Shown piece by piece: positions 7,949 to 16,590 of a stretch of DNA of 64,000 bases (positions are counted from its first letter, which is position 1; every line of letters starts with the position of its first letter). The stretch is taken from the NCBI GenBank assembly GCA_963777485.1, contig CAVZQP010000002.1, forward strand, positions 248,001 through 312,000, given 5' to 3'. The notes beneath the pieces were generated by a model. That model did no database searches. It saw only the letters and a program-made list of their open reading frames with translations, and was not told where the DNA came from. This DNA is from Bog-473 sp963777485. Lineage in GTDB: Bacteria > Actinomycetota > Acidimicrobiia > Acidimicrobiales > RAAP-2. The position numbers and the translations under genes were made by a program.

Positions 7949-9332
7949 GCAACTGCGCCATCCCGTCCTCGATCCCGTGCGCCAGCACGTCGATGTCCGG
8001 CGTCGTGTCGTAGTCGCCCGTGATCCCGAAGTTGACCTCGCCGTCGTAGGAGAAGATCGCGATCCCCAACCGGATCTGCCCGCCCAACGGCACGTAGGGG
8101 AAGGCGCGGAGCATCCGCCGCCCCGCCGCGTACAGCGGGAACTGCGGCCCCGGCACGTTCGTCGTGACCGTGTTGACGTTGTGCTGGGCCGCCCGGGTCG
8201 CAATGCGCATGCCCAGCGCGAGCAGCATGGGGGGCGCGAAGCCCGACATTGAGGTCAGCGCCTCGCCGGCCACGGCCTGCTTCGACTCCTTCAGGTCCTT
8301 CATCTGGTCGGTGATGGCGGCCAGGCGCACCGCCGGGTCCTCGATCTCGACGGGGAGCTCGGCGAACATCGCCGACACCTTGTTCTCGTAGGTGCCGTCG
8401 CCGACGGCACGGCCCGACTCGTCACGGGCCCGTACCGAAACCGGCACCAGCGTGCGGACCACCCGTTCGACGTCTTCGTCGCGCGCCAACAGCAGCTCGC
8501 GGAAACCGTTCGTGATACAAGCCAGGACCACGTCGTTGAAGGTGCCGCCGTGCTCCTTGCGCACCGTCCGGATGTCCGAAACCGTCGTCGTCGCCCAGGC
8601 GTAGCGGCGGTGCGGGCCCAGCGGACCGTTCAGGCTCGACACCGGCGTCGGCCGTACGAGCCCGCTCAACGCGAACACGCCGCTCGCCACCTCGGTGGCG
8701 TAGGCGGCCGCCTGCCGGAGCCAACGGGTCTGCGCCCGGGCGGCCCGGAGCTGCTCGTAGGGCGAGCGCACCATGTTCTCGAGTGCCTCGACGACGAGCT
8801 CGGTGCCCGACGGCTCGGCGTGTGGCGTCCATTGCGACGGATGTTCGGGCCGCGCCGCGTCGGGCGAGAGGTCCATGATCACGGCGAGCAGGTCGGTCCC
8901 CGAGACGCCGTCGACGAGGGCGTGGTGCGTCTTGGCCAACACGGCCCAGCGCCCGTCCTCCAGGCCCTCGACGACCCAGATCTCCCAGAGCGGCTTGGAG
9001 CGGTCGAGCGGTTGCGCCATCACGCGTCCGACGAGCTTGCGCAGGTCGCTCTCGCCACCGGGGGACGGCAACGCCGTGTGCCGCAGGTGGTACTCGATGT
9101 TGAAGTGCACGTCGTCCACCCACACTGGGCGCCCGAGCTCGAAGGGGACGAAGCGCACCTTCTGGCGGTACCGCGGCACCTGGTCGAGCTTGGCGTCGAC
9201 CATCGCGACGACGTCGGCGAAGGGCGGCGGCGGGCCCTCGAAGATCGCGACGGAAGCGATGTGCATGTGCGACACGCCGTCCTCGATGTGCAGGAACGAA
9301 GCGTCCAGCGGGCTCAGGCGATCAGGACCCAT
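7938..9332 (-). CDS. WS/DGAT wax ester synthase/diacylglycerol acyltransferase
   Basis: A 464-residue acyl-CoA-dependent O-acyltransferase that makes triacylglycerols or wax esters, storage lipids common in Actinobacteria. The N-terminus (RLSPLDASFLHIED) is characteristic, the catalytic motif HHALVDG (HHxxxDG) lies near residue 135, and the C-terminal domain has FNDVVLACITNGFRELL and TTNVPGPQFPLY. ATG 9332 is preceded by GGGAGGG at a suitable distance, so I reject the upstream in-frame start near 9392. The upstream 150 nt contain short GTACGAG repeats. Confidence 0.95.
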   Translation of the reverse strand: MGPDRLSPLDASFLHIEDGVSHMHIASVAIFEGPPPPFADVVAMVDAKLDQVPRYRQKVRFVPFELGRPVWVDDVHFNIEYHLRHTALPSPGGESDLRKLVGRVMAQPLDRSKPLWEIWVVEGLEDGRWAVLAKTHHALVDGVSGTDLLAVIMDLSPDAARPEHPSQWTPHAEPSGTELVVEALENMVRSPYEQLRAARAQTRWLRQAAAYATEVASGVFALSGLVRPTPVSSLNGPLGPHRRYAWATTTVSDIRTVRKEHGGTFNDVVLACITNGFRELLLARDEDVERVVRTLVPVSVRARDESGRAVGDGTYENKVSAMFAELPVEIEDPAVRLAAITDQMKDLKESKQAVAGEALTSMSGFAPPMLLALGMRIATRAAQHNVNTVTTNVPGPQFPLYAAGRRMLRAFPYVPLGGQIRLGIAIFSYDGEVNFGITGDYDTTPDIDVLAHGIEDGMAQLLKT

Positions 9333-9485
9333 GGCGGCCCTCCCTTCGCAGTTCGCGATTCGCGGTACGAGGTACGAGGCTCGACGTACCACGTTGTTCG
9401 GAAAGCTACTACCGCCCGGGTGGGACGGCCGGAGGGATTCCGACCCCGGAGCCCGGATCGAAACCGCTCGGAAAGAGGCCGGTCG

Positions 9486-10499
9486 TCAGCCCGCAGCCGG
9501 GGTCGCAGCGACCGCCGGCTCGCCCAACGACGCGAGGAACGGCGACGACTGCACCCGCCGGCGGGTCTCCTCGTACGCCGCCTCGATGACCCGGGGCGAG
9601 CGGTCCTCGGCCATCGCCCGCAACCCCATGACCCGCCGGGCGTCGGCGTCGGGCTCGAGGGTGATGACGGGGGTGCCGGCCGTCTGGAGGCGGGCCACCT
9701 CCCGTTCCATGCGCCGGTGGACGGTGCGGCGCAGCCAGCCGTCGGCGCCGTTGGCACTACCGTGCGCCGCCGACATCGACGAGATGATGACGACCAGGTC
9801 GAGGCCCTCGGACCGCAGGACGTCGGCATTGGTCACCGAGTGGACGCCGCCGTCGACGTAGTCGGTGCCGGCGATCGGGACCGGCCGGAAGTAGCCGGGG
9901 ATGGCGCACGAGGCGAGGACGGCGGAGGCCAGGCGGGCGGGCGGGGCGCCGTGGCGGCCGAAGACGACGCGGCCGCCGTCGGAGCGGCGCACGGCGCAGA
10001 TGCGCAGACCCTCGGGCCAGCGGTCGCCGGTGAGGTCGTCGAGGCCCTGCGCGCGCTCGGTGATGTCGAGTCGCCCCCGCGGGATCAGCGTGGAGAGGGC
10101 GACGTCGGCGCGGAAGGCGAGGGGGCGGCGGACGGTGCGGACGAGGAGTGCGGGCGAGGGCAGGCTCCAGGGGCGCAGCATGGAGAGGACGGTCGGCGTG
10201 GGGAGCGGGGTGTCCTCGGGGAGGATCCGGCGGAGGATGGCGCCACCCCTCCGGGAGGTAGGGACGCCGTAGAGCGAGGCGGCCAGATCCGTGGCCGGGA
10301 CACCGACACGGAGAGCGGCACCCGTGACGGAGCCCGCGGAGGTGCCGACGATGACGGTGGCGTCGCGGGGGTCCCAGCCGATCTCCCGCTCGAGAGCGGC
10401 GAGCACGCCGGCCTGGTAGGCCTGCCCGACGACGCCGCCCGCGCCGAGGACCAGGCCGATGGACGGCGACTGCTTGACCCCCCCACGGAGCACCCTCAT
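9486..10499 (-). CDS. Patatin-like phospholipase (RssA-type)
   Basis: A 337-residue patatin-family serine hydrolase that cleaves acyl groups from lipids. The glycine-rich oxyanion motif LVLGAGGVVGQAYQAGVL is near residues 17-34, the nucleophile elbow IVGTSAGS (GxSxG) near 51, and the catalytic Asp in YVDGGVHSVTNAD near 214. ATG 10499 or the adjacent GTG 10502 could be the start; GGGG precedes both. It lies 153 nt upstream of the acyltransferase gene on the same strand, so lipid synthesis and turnover genes may be co-expressed. Confidence 0.9.
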   Translation of the reverse strand: MRVLRGGVKQSPSIGLVLGAGGVVGQAYQAGVLAALEREIGWDPRDATVIVGTSAGSVTGAALRVGVPATDLAASLYGVPTSRRGGAILRRILPEDTPLPTPTVLSMLRPWSLPSPALLVRTVRRPLAFRADVALSTLIPRGRLDITERAQGLDDLTGDRWPEGLRICAVRRSDGGRVVFGRHGAPPARLASAVLASCAIPGYFRPVPIAGTDYVDGGVHSVTNADVLRSEGLDLVVIISSMSAAHGSANGADGWLRRTVHRRMEREVARLQTAGTPVITLEPDADARRVMGLRAMAEDRSPRVIEAAYEETRRRVQSSPFLASLGEPAVAATPAAG

Positions 10500-10582
10500 C
10501 ACCCCCTTCTTACCCGCTGGCGCGAGTTGTCACGTCGATTTCACCAGACCGTGACAGCCGAGCGGTGTATTCGCCAAACGCC

Positions 10583-10595
10583 TGAACTGAGTTCA
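10583..10595. promoter_or_regulatory. Palindrome TGAACTGAGTTCA between divergent genes
   Basis: A perfect 13-bp inverted repeat (6-bp arms, central G) lies in the 190-nt region between the divergent patatin and channel-like genes. It looks like a dimeric-regulator operator; no cognate regulator is adjacent. Confidence 0.4.
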
Positions 10596-10688
10596 ACCAC
10601 TTCGCGACGATTATTGCAAGCAACCCCGGTGTGCGCTCGGACGTCGGGGACGGGGGCCGGAGCGTCGCTGCCTAGGGTGGGCCGGATC

Positions 10689-11813
10689 GTGAGCGAGCTC
10701 GTCCGGGTGGTGGCCGTCGTGGGCGGCATCGTCCTCATCGTGGGGATGCTGAGCGACGCCCTGGCGACGCTGATCGTGACGCAGGGATCGAGCTCGTTCT
10801 GGCGACCGACCCGGATCTTCTACACGGTGACGTGGCGGGTGACCCGGGCGGTGGCGGCGCGGCTGCCCGACCGGGCCGGGGAGTACTCGCTGAACGTGTA
10901 TCCAGCGCTGTCGCTGCTCGGACTGCTCGTGCTGTGGCTGGCGGGGCTCATGGTGGGCTGGTCGCTCGTCTACTGGGGGATCGACCAGCGGCTGGGCGGG
11001 ACGCAGGACTTCGGGACGCTCGTCTACTACGCGGGGACGTCGTTGGTGACGCCGTTGTTCGGCTCGGCGCACGGCAACGCGGTGCGCACGCTGACGTTGC
11101 TCGAGACGCTGACGGGCGTCGTGACGATCGCGCTGATGATTTCGTATCTGCCGGCGTTGTACGGCGCGTACTCGCGCCGGGAGTCCCGCCTGTTGACGCT
11201 CGACGACCCGATGGGCGGGCGCATCACGCCGATGCGGGTCGTCGTGCTCAACGCGCCGGGCGGCGACGTCGAAATGTTGTATCGGGCGTTCGGCGAGTGG
11301 GAGATGTGGACGGCCGACGTGCTGGAGAGCCACGTGTCCTACCCGATGCTGGCGTTGTTCCGCTCACAGCATGTGGGGCAGTCGTGGGTGACGGCGCTCG
11401 AGTTGGTGACGGACGCGGCGACGCTGGCGTCGGCGTGCGTGGAGGGCGCGCAGAGCCGGGAGCCGTATTTCCTGTACCGGCGGGGACGGCGGGCGATCCT
11501 CGAGATCTCGGCTCGTCTGCACATCCCCCGGGGCGACGGCGCCGTGTCGTGGCTCAACGAGGCCAACTTCGACCTGGCGTGGAACGGCCTGGTCGAGGCG
11601 GGGCTGCCGCTGCGGGACAAGGCCGCGGCGTGGGCGGACCTGCAGGTGCGGGGCAGCTACGGCGACCAGCTCGAGCGCCTGATCGACTTCCTGGTGGCGC
11701 CGCGGGGGTTCTGGGGCCACTCCGCCGAGGAGACGGTGGCCGAGGAGGTGGCGGCGGCGGCCAGCGAGGCCCGGCGGCGCGCCTTCGGCACGGATTTGCG
11801 GGGGCGCCGTTAG
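10689..11813 (+). CDS. Membrane protein with channel-like TM-P-TM layout
   Basis: A protein of about 374 residues with hydrophobic helices at roughly 5-28, 68-93 and 125-150 and a long soluble C-terminal half. Between the second and third helices the segment YYAGTSLVTPLFGSAHGN sits where a pore loop and selectivity filter would be in two-TM potassium channels, but the canonical TxGYGD filter is absent, so ion-channel function is doubtful. GTG 10689 is preceded by AGGGTGGG; GTG 10677 is an alternative. The next gene starts 14 nt downstream and the one after that is coupled, so the three form a rightward operon. Confidence 0.6.
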   Translation: MSELVRVVAVVGGIVLIVGMLSDALATLIVTQGSSSFWRPTRIFYTVTWRVTRAVAARLPDRAGEYSLNVYPALSLLGLLVLWLAGLMVGWSLVYWGIDQRLGGTQDFGTLVYYAGTSLVTPLFGSAHGNAVRTLTLLETLTGVVTIALMISYLPALYGAYSRRESRLLTLDDPMGGRITPMRVVVLNAPGGDVEMLYRAFGEWEMWTADVLESHVSYPMLALFRSQHVGQSWVTALELVTDAATLASACVEGAQSREPYFLYRRGRRAILEISARLHIPRGDGAVSWLNEANFDLAWNGLVEAGLPLRDKAAAWADLQVRGSYGDQLERLIDFLVAPRGFWGHSAEETVAEEVAAAASEARRRAFGTDLRGRR

Positions 11814-11827
11814 CCTGCCTGGCTGAC

Positions 11828-12514
11828 ATGGGGTGGACGACGCGGCCCGACTTGCACCGGATCACGGCGCACGTGCTCGGGCGCCGGCGGTACGCCGTGA
11901 GCGGGCACTTCGGCCTGCGGGCGAGCCCGGGAGGTATCTCGACGCCGGCGTTCGGGCCCGAGCCCGAGACCCTGCGGCTGACGCCGGCCTGCCTCGTCCG
12001 TGAAGTGGGCTCCGAGTCCCGGGGGCTGGCGCTGGCCGGGGCGACGCTCGGGTCGCTGGCGGCGTTCGCGGGCGCGGACCTGGGTGACGGGTTCTCGGCC
12101 GGGGGCGACATGCCGGCGCTGGGGCCGGCCGACGAGCCGCTCGCGCTCGACGCGAAGGAGCTGGCCGGGCTGTTCTCCTGGTTCGACATCGGGTGGCGCG
12201 TGCTCGACGAGGTGATGGCGGAGCGGACGGGTGAGTGCGTGACCGCGACGATCCAGTTGTGGCCCGAGCACTTCGACGTCGGGACGTCGGTGGCGCTCGG
12301 GTCTGGCGACGGGGTGAACCTCGGCTTCTCGCCCGGCGACGGCTTCTCCGACGAGGCCTACGTCTACATCGGTCCATGGGGCGCGGCGCGCCCGGGCCCC
12401 TCCTCGTTCTGGAACGCGCCGTTCGGCGCGGTCCTGATCCGCTCGGAGGTGCACGGCGTCGACGACGGCCTGGCCTTCATCCGCACCGGCCTCGACTTCC
12501 TCGGCGTGGGCTGA
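11828..12514 (+). CDS. Conserved-looking hypothetical protein
   Basis: A 228-residue soluble protein with strong coding bias. I do not recognise a family. It opens with an HVLGRRRYAVSGHFGLRASPGGIS segment and closes with a regular FWNAPFGAVLIRSEVHG...FIRTGLDFLGVG stretch; there is no signal peptide or membrane helix. ATG 11828 follows the stop of the membrane protein by 14 nt, and the downstream COQ4-motif gene starts 1 nt after its stop, indicating one operon. Confidence 0.6.
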   Translation: MGWTTRPDLHRITAHVLGRRRYAVSGHFGLRASPGGISTPAFGPEPETLRLTPACLVREVGSESRGLALAGATLGSLAAFAGADLGDGFSAGGDMPALGPADEPLALDAKELAGLFSWFDIGWRVLDEVMAERTGECVTATIQLWPEHFDVGTSVALGSGDGVNLGFSPGDGFSDEAYVYIGPWGAARPGPSSFWNAPFGAVLIRSEVHGVDDGLAFIRTGLDFLGVG

Positions 12515-12515
12515 C

Positions 12516-13679
12516 GTGACGCCCGTCCCGCTGCCGACCGCTGACACCGTGAACCTCGAGCGGCCCGACGCGGCGGAGTCGCAGACCCTTGCGGACGGGT
12601 TCGCGTCCGCGGTGGGCGGGTCGACGGGGTTGGTTCCGATGCAGCGCTCGCTGATTTTGGCGCTGTTCCCGGCGATGACGGAGCACGAGGTCACGCTCGA
12701 CGACCGGCGGGTCATCACCCCGGCCGAGTTCGCGACATCCCTGGCGCGGCGCAACCTCGGATTCCGCTCGCGCGCCGTGCAGATGATGCTGCTGTGCGCG
12801 CTGGTGCGGCACCCCATTCCCGACGACGTCGCGGAGAACGTGGCGGAGTTCGCACGCGAGCTCGGGGTCGAGGACGGGATGGTGAAGGTCGCCGGCGAGT
12901 TCGCGCACGGCTCGCTCGGCCTGGCGGCGCACGACTTCATCCGCAACGGCTACGAGGGCACCTGGAACCAGGAAGCCTCGACCGCGGTCTTGCACTCGAC
13001 CCGCGTCCTACAGGACGCCTGGGAGTTCTCCGTCAGCGACCCCGCGCTGGCCGACCGTTGGGCGGCGCTCGAACACCTCCCGCCCGACGCGATCGGGCGC
13101 AAGGTGTGGGAGATGTACCAGGCGCGCGGGTTCACCTTCCCCGGCGCGCCGGGGTCGGCACCGCCGCTCTTGGCCCAGCACGACTGGGTGCACGTGCTGG
13201 GCGACTACGGCACGACCGTCGAGTCGGAGGTCGAGGTGTTCGGCCTGATCGCGCGGGCCAACGACGACCTGCACGCGTTCTCGCTGTTGGCCATGGTGAT
13301 CTCACTGTTCGAGACCGGGTACCTGGCGACGGGCGCCGGACTCTTCCAATCCTCGACCGGCCACTTCTCGTCCGACCCCCGCATGGCCGTGCGGCTGTCG
13401 AACGCCATGCGCCGCGGTGCCATGTGCCACGACGGGCTCACCGGCTCGGACAGTATCGACTTCTTGCAGATGGACTGGTTTGCGGTGGCCGACCAGTCCT
13501 GCGAGGCGTTGCGGGAGCGGTTCTGCCTCGAGCCCAAGAGCGGCGAGGCGGTGGACGCGGGGTCCGTCGGGCCCTGGGAGCCTGGCGGCATCAGCCCCTT
13601 CCAGATGAAGGCCGGCCAGGCCATGGCCGCCGAGCACGGTCGCCGCTACGAGGCGCACGGCGCCGCGTTGTCGGACTGA
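12516..13679 (+). CDS. Protein with TerB-like N-terminus and COQ4-type HDxxH-x11-E motif
   Basis: A 387-residue soluble helical protein starting at GTG 12516, 1 nt after the previous stop. Residues about 60-150 form a helical segment resembling TerB-like domains. Residues 222-238 read HDWVH, eleven residues, then E, exactly the HDxxH-(x)11-E signature that binds a metal in COQ4, a scaffold/decarboxylase of ubiquinone biosynthesis; it is followed by helical NDDLHAFSLLAMVISLFETGY. I infer a COQ4-like metal-binding fold acting on an isoprenoid quinone or other lipid, but the rest of the sequence is not clearly COQ4. The 3' end is 11 nt from the convergent LuxR regulator. Confidence 0.6.
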   Translation: MTPVPLPTADTVNLERPDAAESQTLADGFASAVGGSTGLVPMQRSLILALFPAMTEHEVTLDDRRVITPAEFATSLARRNLGFRSRAVQMMLLCALVRHPIPDDVAENVAEFARELGVEDGMVKVAGEFAHGSLGLAAHDFIRNGYEGTWNQEASTAVLHSTRVLQDAWEFSVSDPALADRWAALEHLPPDAIGRKVWEMYQARGFTFPGAPGSAPPLLAQHDWVHVLGDYGTTVESEVEVFGLIARANDDLHAFSLLAMVISLFETGYLATGAGLFQSSTGHFSSDPRMAVRLSNAMRRGAMCHDGLTGSDSIDFLQMDWFAVADQSCEALRERFCLEPKSGEAVDAGSVGPWEPGGISPFQMKAGQAMAAEHGRRYEAHGAALSD

Positions 13680-13690
13680 GTCTGCGACTG

Positions 13691-14347
13691 TCAGGACTCG
13701 AGGAAGCGCAGCACGGCGAGCACCCGCCGGTGGTCCTGGTCGGAGACCGGGAGATCGAGCTTGGTGAAGATGTTGGCGACGTGCTTCTCGACGGCGCCCT
13801 CGCTGATCACCAGGGCCTGGGCGATGGCGCCGTTCGAGCGCCCCTCGGCCATGAGGGCGAGGACCTCGCGCTCGCGTGGCGTCAGTACCGAGAGGGTGTC
13901 CGAGCGGCGGGTGGCGCCGATGAGCTGGGTGACCACTTCGGGGTCCAAGGCCGTACCTCCTATGGCGACCCGCTCGAGCGCCTCGACGAAGTCGGCGACG
14001 TCGGCCACGCGGTCCTTCAGCAGGTAGCCGATGCCGGCGGCGTCGTCGGCCAGCAGGTCGGCCGCGTAGCGGGTCTCGATGTACTGGGAGAAGAGCAGGA
14101 TGCCGAGGCCTTCGTGCTTGGCCCGCAGCTCGAGGGCGAGCCGGAGCCCCTCGTCGGTGAACGTCGGGGGCATCCGGATGTCGATCACGGCCACGTCGGG
14201 TGGGTTCTGCGCCACGGAGCTGCGGAGCGCCGACGGCTCGGCCACCGCACCGGTGATGACGAACCCGCGATCGACGAGGAGCTGGACGAGCCCGTCCCGC
14301 AGGATGGCCGAGTCCTCGGCGATGGCCACCCGCAACGCGGCCGGCAT
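13691..14347 (-). CDS. NarL/LuxR-family response regulator
   Basis: A 218-residue two-component regulator. The receiver domain holds AIAEDS, the phosphoacceptor in VIDIRMPP and the Lys in YLLKDRV; the C-terminal LuxR-type HTH (about residues 150-210) has LTPREREVLALMAEGRSNGAIAQAL in order. The start ATG overlaps the TGA of the kinase gene by 1 nt, so it is the cognate regulator of that kinase and probably controls the linked ABC exporter. Confidence 0.95.
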   Translation of the reverse strand: MPAALRVAIAEDSAILRDGLVQLLVDRGFVITGAVAEPSALRSSVAQNPPDVAVIDIRMPPTFTDEGLRLALELRAKHEGLGILLFSQYIETRYAADLLADDAAGIGYLLKDRVADVADFVEALERVAIGGTALDPEVVTQLIGATRRSDTLSVLTPREREVLALMAEGRSNGAIAQALVISEGAVEKHVANIFTKLDLPVSDQDHRRVLAVLRFLES

Positions 14348-15750
14348 CACGCCGCGAGGGGAAGGTCGACCGTGACGACGGTGGGGCCACCGACGGGGCT
14401 CACGAGATCGAGGCGGCCGTCGACCGCACGCACGCGGTCGGTCAGCCCGGCCAGGCCGCTCGACGTCGAGCCGACCGTGGAGAGGCGCGCACCACCGCGC
14501 CCGTCGTCGCGCACGACCAGGCGCAACCAGGTGCCCTGCTGGGCGCACGACACGGTGGCGCGGGACGCCTGCGCGTGCTGCGCGACGTTGGCGAGCAGCT
14601 CGGCGACGCAGTAGTAGGCGATGGCCTCGATGGCGGGCGTCGGCCGGGCGCGTACGTCGAAGTGCATCTCGGTGGGGATGGCGCTGCGAGAGGCGAGGGT
14701 GGCCAACGCTCCTTCGAGCCCGATGTCGAGCGCGGGCGGGTGGATGCCCCGTGCGATGTCACGCAGCTCGGTGATGGCCTCCTTGGCACCGCGGTGTGCC
14801 TCGTCGACGAGCTCGCGGACGCGTTCGAGGTCGACGCGCTCGGTGTCGTCGAGCTTCTCCTTCGCCATACCGAGCCGCATGGCGAGGGCGACCAGCTGGG
14901 CCTGCGTCCCGTCGTGCAGGTCCCGTTCGATGCGCCGCAGGGTGGCGGCCGATGCATCGACCGTCGTGGTCCGGGCCTGCTCGAGGGAGCGCACCCGGGC
15001 GGCGACCGGGTCGGGGCCGAGCAGGGTGCGGATGAGGATCTTGTCCACCGTGACGAAGCCGCGCATGACCCACGGGGCGGCGAAGAAGAAGATCACGCCG
15101 AGGAGGAACACGCCCACGTTGTGGGGGAAGCTCGACGGCCCCGAGGGCCAGCCGTTCGACAAGAAGATGCCCTGCGCGAGGCCCCACATGCCGGGTCCGC
15201 CGTTGCCGTGCCAGAAGATCGGGCTCAAGATTCCGAAGATGGCGTCCCACCACAGGCTGAACGCGACGTAGAGGCCGAGCAGCGTCCAGGGCACCTTGAC
15301 GGCGAGATAGGCCGCCGCGCGCCAGGCGACGCGGTCGCGCAGCGCCGTCTGCAGCCAGCCGAAGAAGCCGGGACGCCGCACGAACGGGTTGGGCTCCTCG
15401 ATCGTTTCGCTCAAGAAATTGTGGGCCAAGACGCGCTGCCAACGGCCGACGCCGCGGGCGATGCGCAGCGAGAACGCGATGATGATCAACCCGACGAACG
15501 TGATGATGAGCCACACGCCCACGAACATCGTGGCGGCGACGACGCCGAAGCTGACGGCGGCCAACGCGCCGCTCACCACCCAGAACCCCAGCTCTGTCCA
15601 GGGGCGCCGGGTGAAGGGCTCCTGCAGGACGCGCTGGGCGAGCTCCTTCAGTTTGGCGACCTGTTCCTCGGTGAGCCCCAGCGACACCCCTTTGTGTTGG
15701 GGGTGCTCTGGTGGCGCCGGCGCCTCGCCGTCCTCGGTGACCAATGTCAT
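14347..15750 (-). CDS. Sensor histidine kinase, DesK/NarX type (HisKA_3)
   Basis: A 467-residue membrane kinase. Residues about 50-100 contain two strongly hydrophobic helices and about 135-240 three more, forming a multi-pass sensor without a large extracellular domain. The phosphorylated His is in IERDLHDGTQAQLVALAM (HisKA_3), followed by the ATPase motifs LLANVAQHAQAS (N box), DDGRGGA (G1) and SSGLAGLTDRV (G2). The ATG overlaps the permease TGA by 4 nt and its stop overlaps the regulator ATG by 1 nt, giving a tightly coupled exporter-kinase-regulator unit. Such cassettes usually sense envelope stress or antibiotics. Confidence 0.93.
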   Translation of the reverse strand: MTLVTEDGEAPAPPEHPQHKGVSLGLTEEQVAKLKELAQRVLQEPFTRRPWTELGFWVVSGALAAVSFGVVAATMFVGVWLIITFVGLIIIAFSLRIARGVGRWQRVLAHNFLSETIEEPNPFVRRPGFFGWLQTALRDRVAWRAAAYLAVKVPWTLLGLYVAFSLWWDAIFGILSPIFWHGNGGPGMWGLAQGIFLSNGWPSGPSSFPHNVGVFLLGVIFFFAAPWVMRGFVTVDKILIRTLLGPDPVAARVRSLEQARTTTVDASAATLRRIERDLHDGTQAQLVALAMRLGMAKEKLDDTERVDLERVRELVDEAHRGAKEAITELRDIARGIHPPALDIGLEGALATLASRSAIPTEMHFDVRARPTPAIEAIAYYCVAELLANVAQHAQASRATVSCAQQGTWLRLVVRDDGRGGARLSTVGSTSSGLAGLTDRVRAVDGRLDLVSPVGGPTVVTVDLPLAA

Positions 15751-16562
15751 GCGTCCCGCTTGATCAGCGCCACCGCTCCGACGGCGAGCGCAGCGACGGT
15801 GTACAGCACCATCAGCATGAACCCGATTGTTGCCGATAGCTGGTTGTCCTGCGGCACGACGGCGGCGACGGACTGGGCGAAGATGATCGCCGGCGTGTAC
15901 TTGGCGGGATGCCCGGCGATGGTCTGGAGGAGGATCGGGGCCAGCAGGGTCACGCCGGCGAACGTGGCGATGGCACCCGCCGTGTGACGGATGATCAAGC
16001 CGAGCCCGAGTCCGAGGAGCGCGAAGAGGCTCAAAAATGCGCCCGTGAGGACGACGGCCCGCAGCACGCCGGGTTGCCCGAGGTGCGCGGTGGGAGCGAC
16101 GCCGGTCGACAGGATGGCTTGGCCGAAGAAAAAGGCGGCGAAGCTCATGATCTCGCCGACGACGAGGGTGACGAGGCCGACGACCGTGGCTTTGGCGGCG
16201 AACAGCGTCTCGCGCCGGGGGACGGCAGCGAGGGACGAGCGCATCGTGCCGGACCCGTACTCGCCCGAGATGGCCAGGACGCCGAGGACGCCGAGCGCGA
16301 GCGACCCGATGGCGAGCCCGGCCATGGCCTGGTTCGTCGGGTCCCAGCCGAAGCCCTGGTACCACTGGCGCGGGTGATGCGCGGCGCCGTTCGTCGAGAG
16401 GAAGGTCACGAGCAGCGTGCCCAGCACCGTGATGCCGAGCAGCAACTTCGTCGAGCGCAAGGAGGCGAGCTTGCTCGCCTCGGCGGAAACCGCCTGGCGG
16501 AAGCCCACGCGTCCTTCTCGGGCGGCGGGCTCGGTGGTGGGCAACGACAGGGCGATGGTCAT
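15747..16562 (-). CDS. ABC-2 type permease
   Basis: A 271-residue membrane protein with six predicted helices, of the ABC-2 exporter permease type. The segment ISGEYGSGTMRSSLAAVPRR near residues 97-116 is the family hallmark between helices 2 and 3. ATG 16562 is preceded by GAAAGGA. It lies 28 nt downstream of its ATPase gene and overlaps the kinase gene by 4 nt. With the ATPase it forms a half-size exporter whose substrate is unknown. Confidence 0.9.
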   Translation of the reverse strand: MTIALSLPTTEPAAREGRVGFRQAVSAEASKLASLRSTKLLLGITVLGTLLVTFLSTNGAAHHPRQWYQGFGWDPTNQAMAGLAIGSLALGVLGVLAISGEYGSGTMRSSLAAVPRRETLFAAKATVVGLVTLVVGEIMSFAAFFFGQAILSTGVAPTAHLGQPGVLRAVVLTGAFLSLFALLGLGLGLIIRHTAGAIATFAGVTLLAPILLQTIAGHPAKYTPAIIFAQSVAAVVPQDNQLSATIGFMLMVLYTVAALAVGAVALIKRDA

Positions 16563-16590
16563 AACGAGTCCTTTCGGGGTCGGTGGTCGA

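Noticed and set aside
8550..10676. N-terminal extension of the channel-like gene to more than 1000 residues
   Set aside because: The extension is antisense to the WS/DGAT and patatin genes; the hydrophobic, family-like sequence begins only after 10677.
10689..11813. Annotation as a potassium channel
   Set aside because: The TM-P-TM layout is suggestive, but the selectivity filter TxGYGD is missing.
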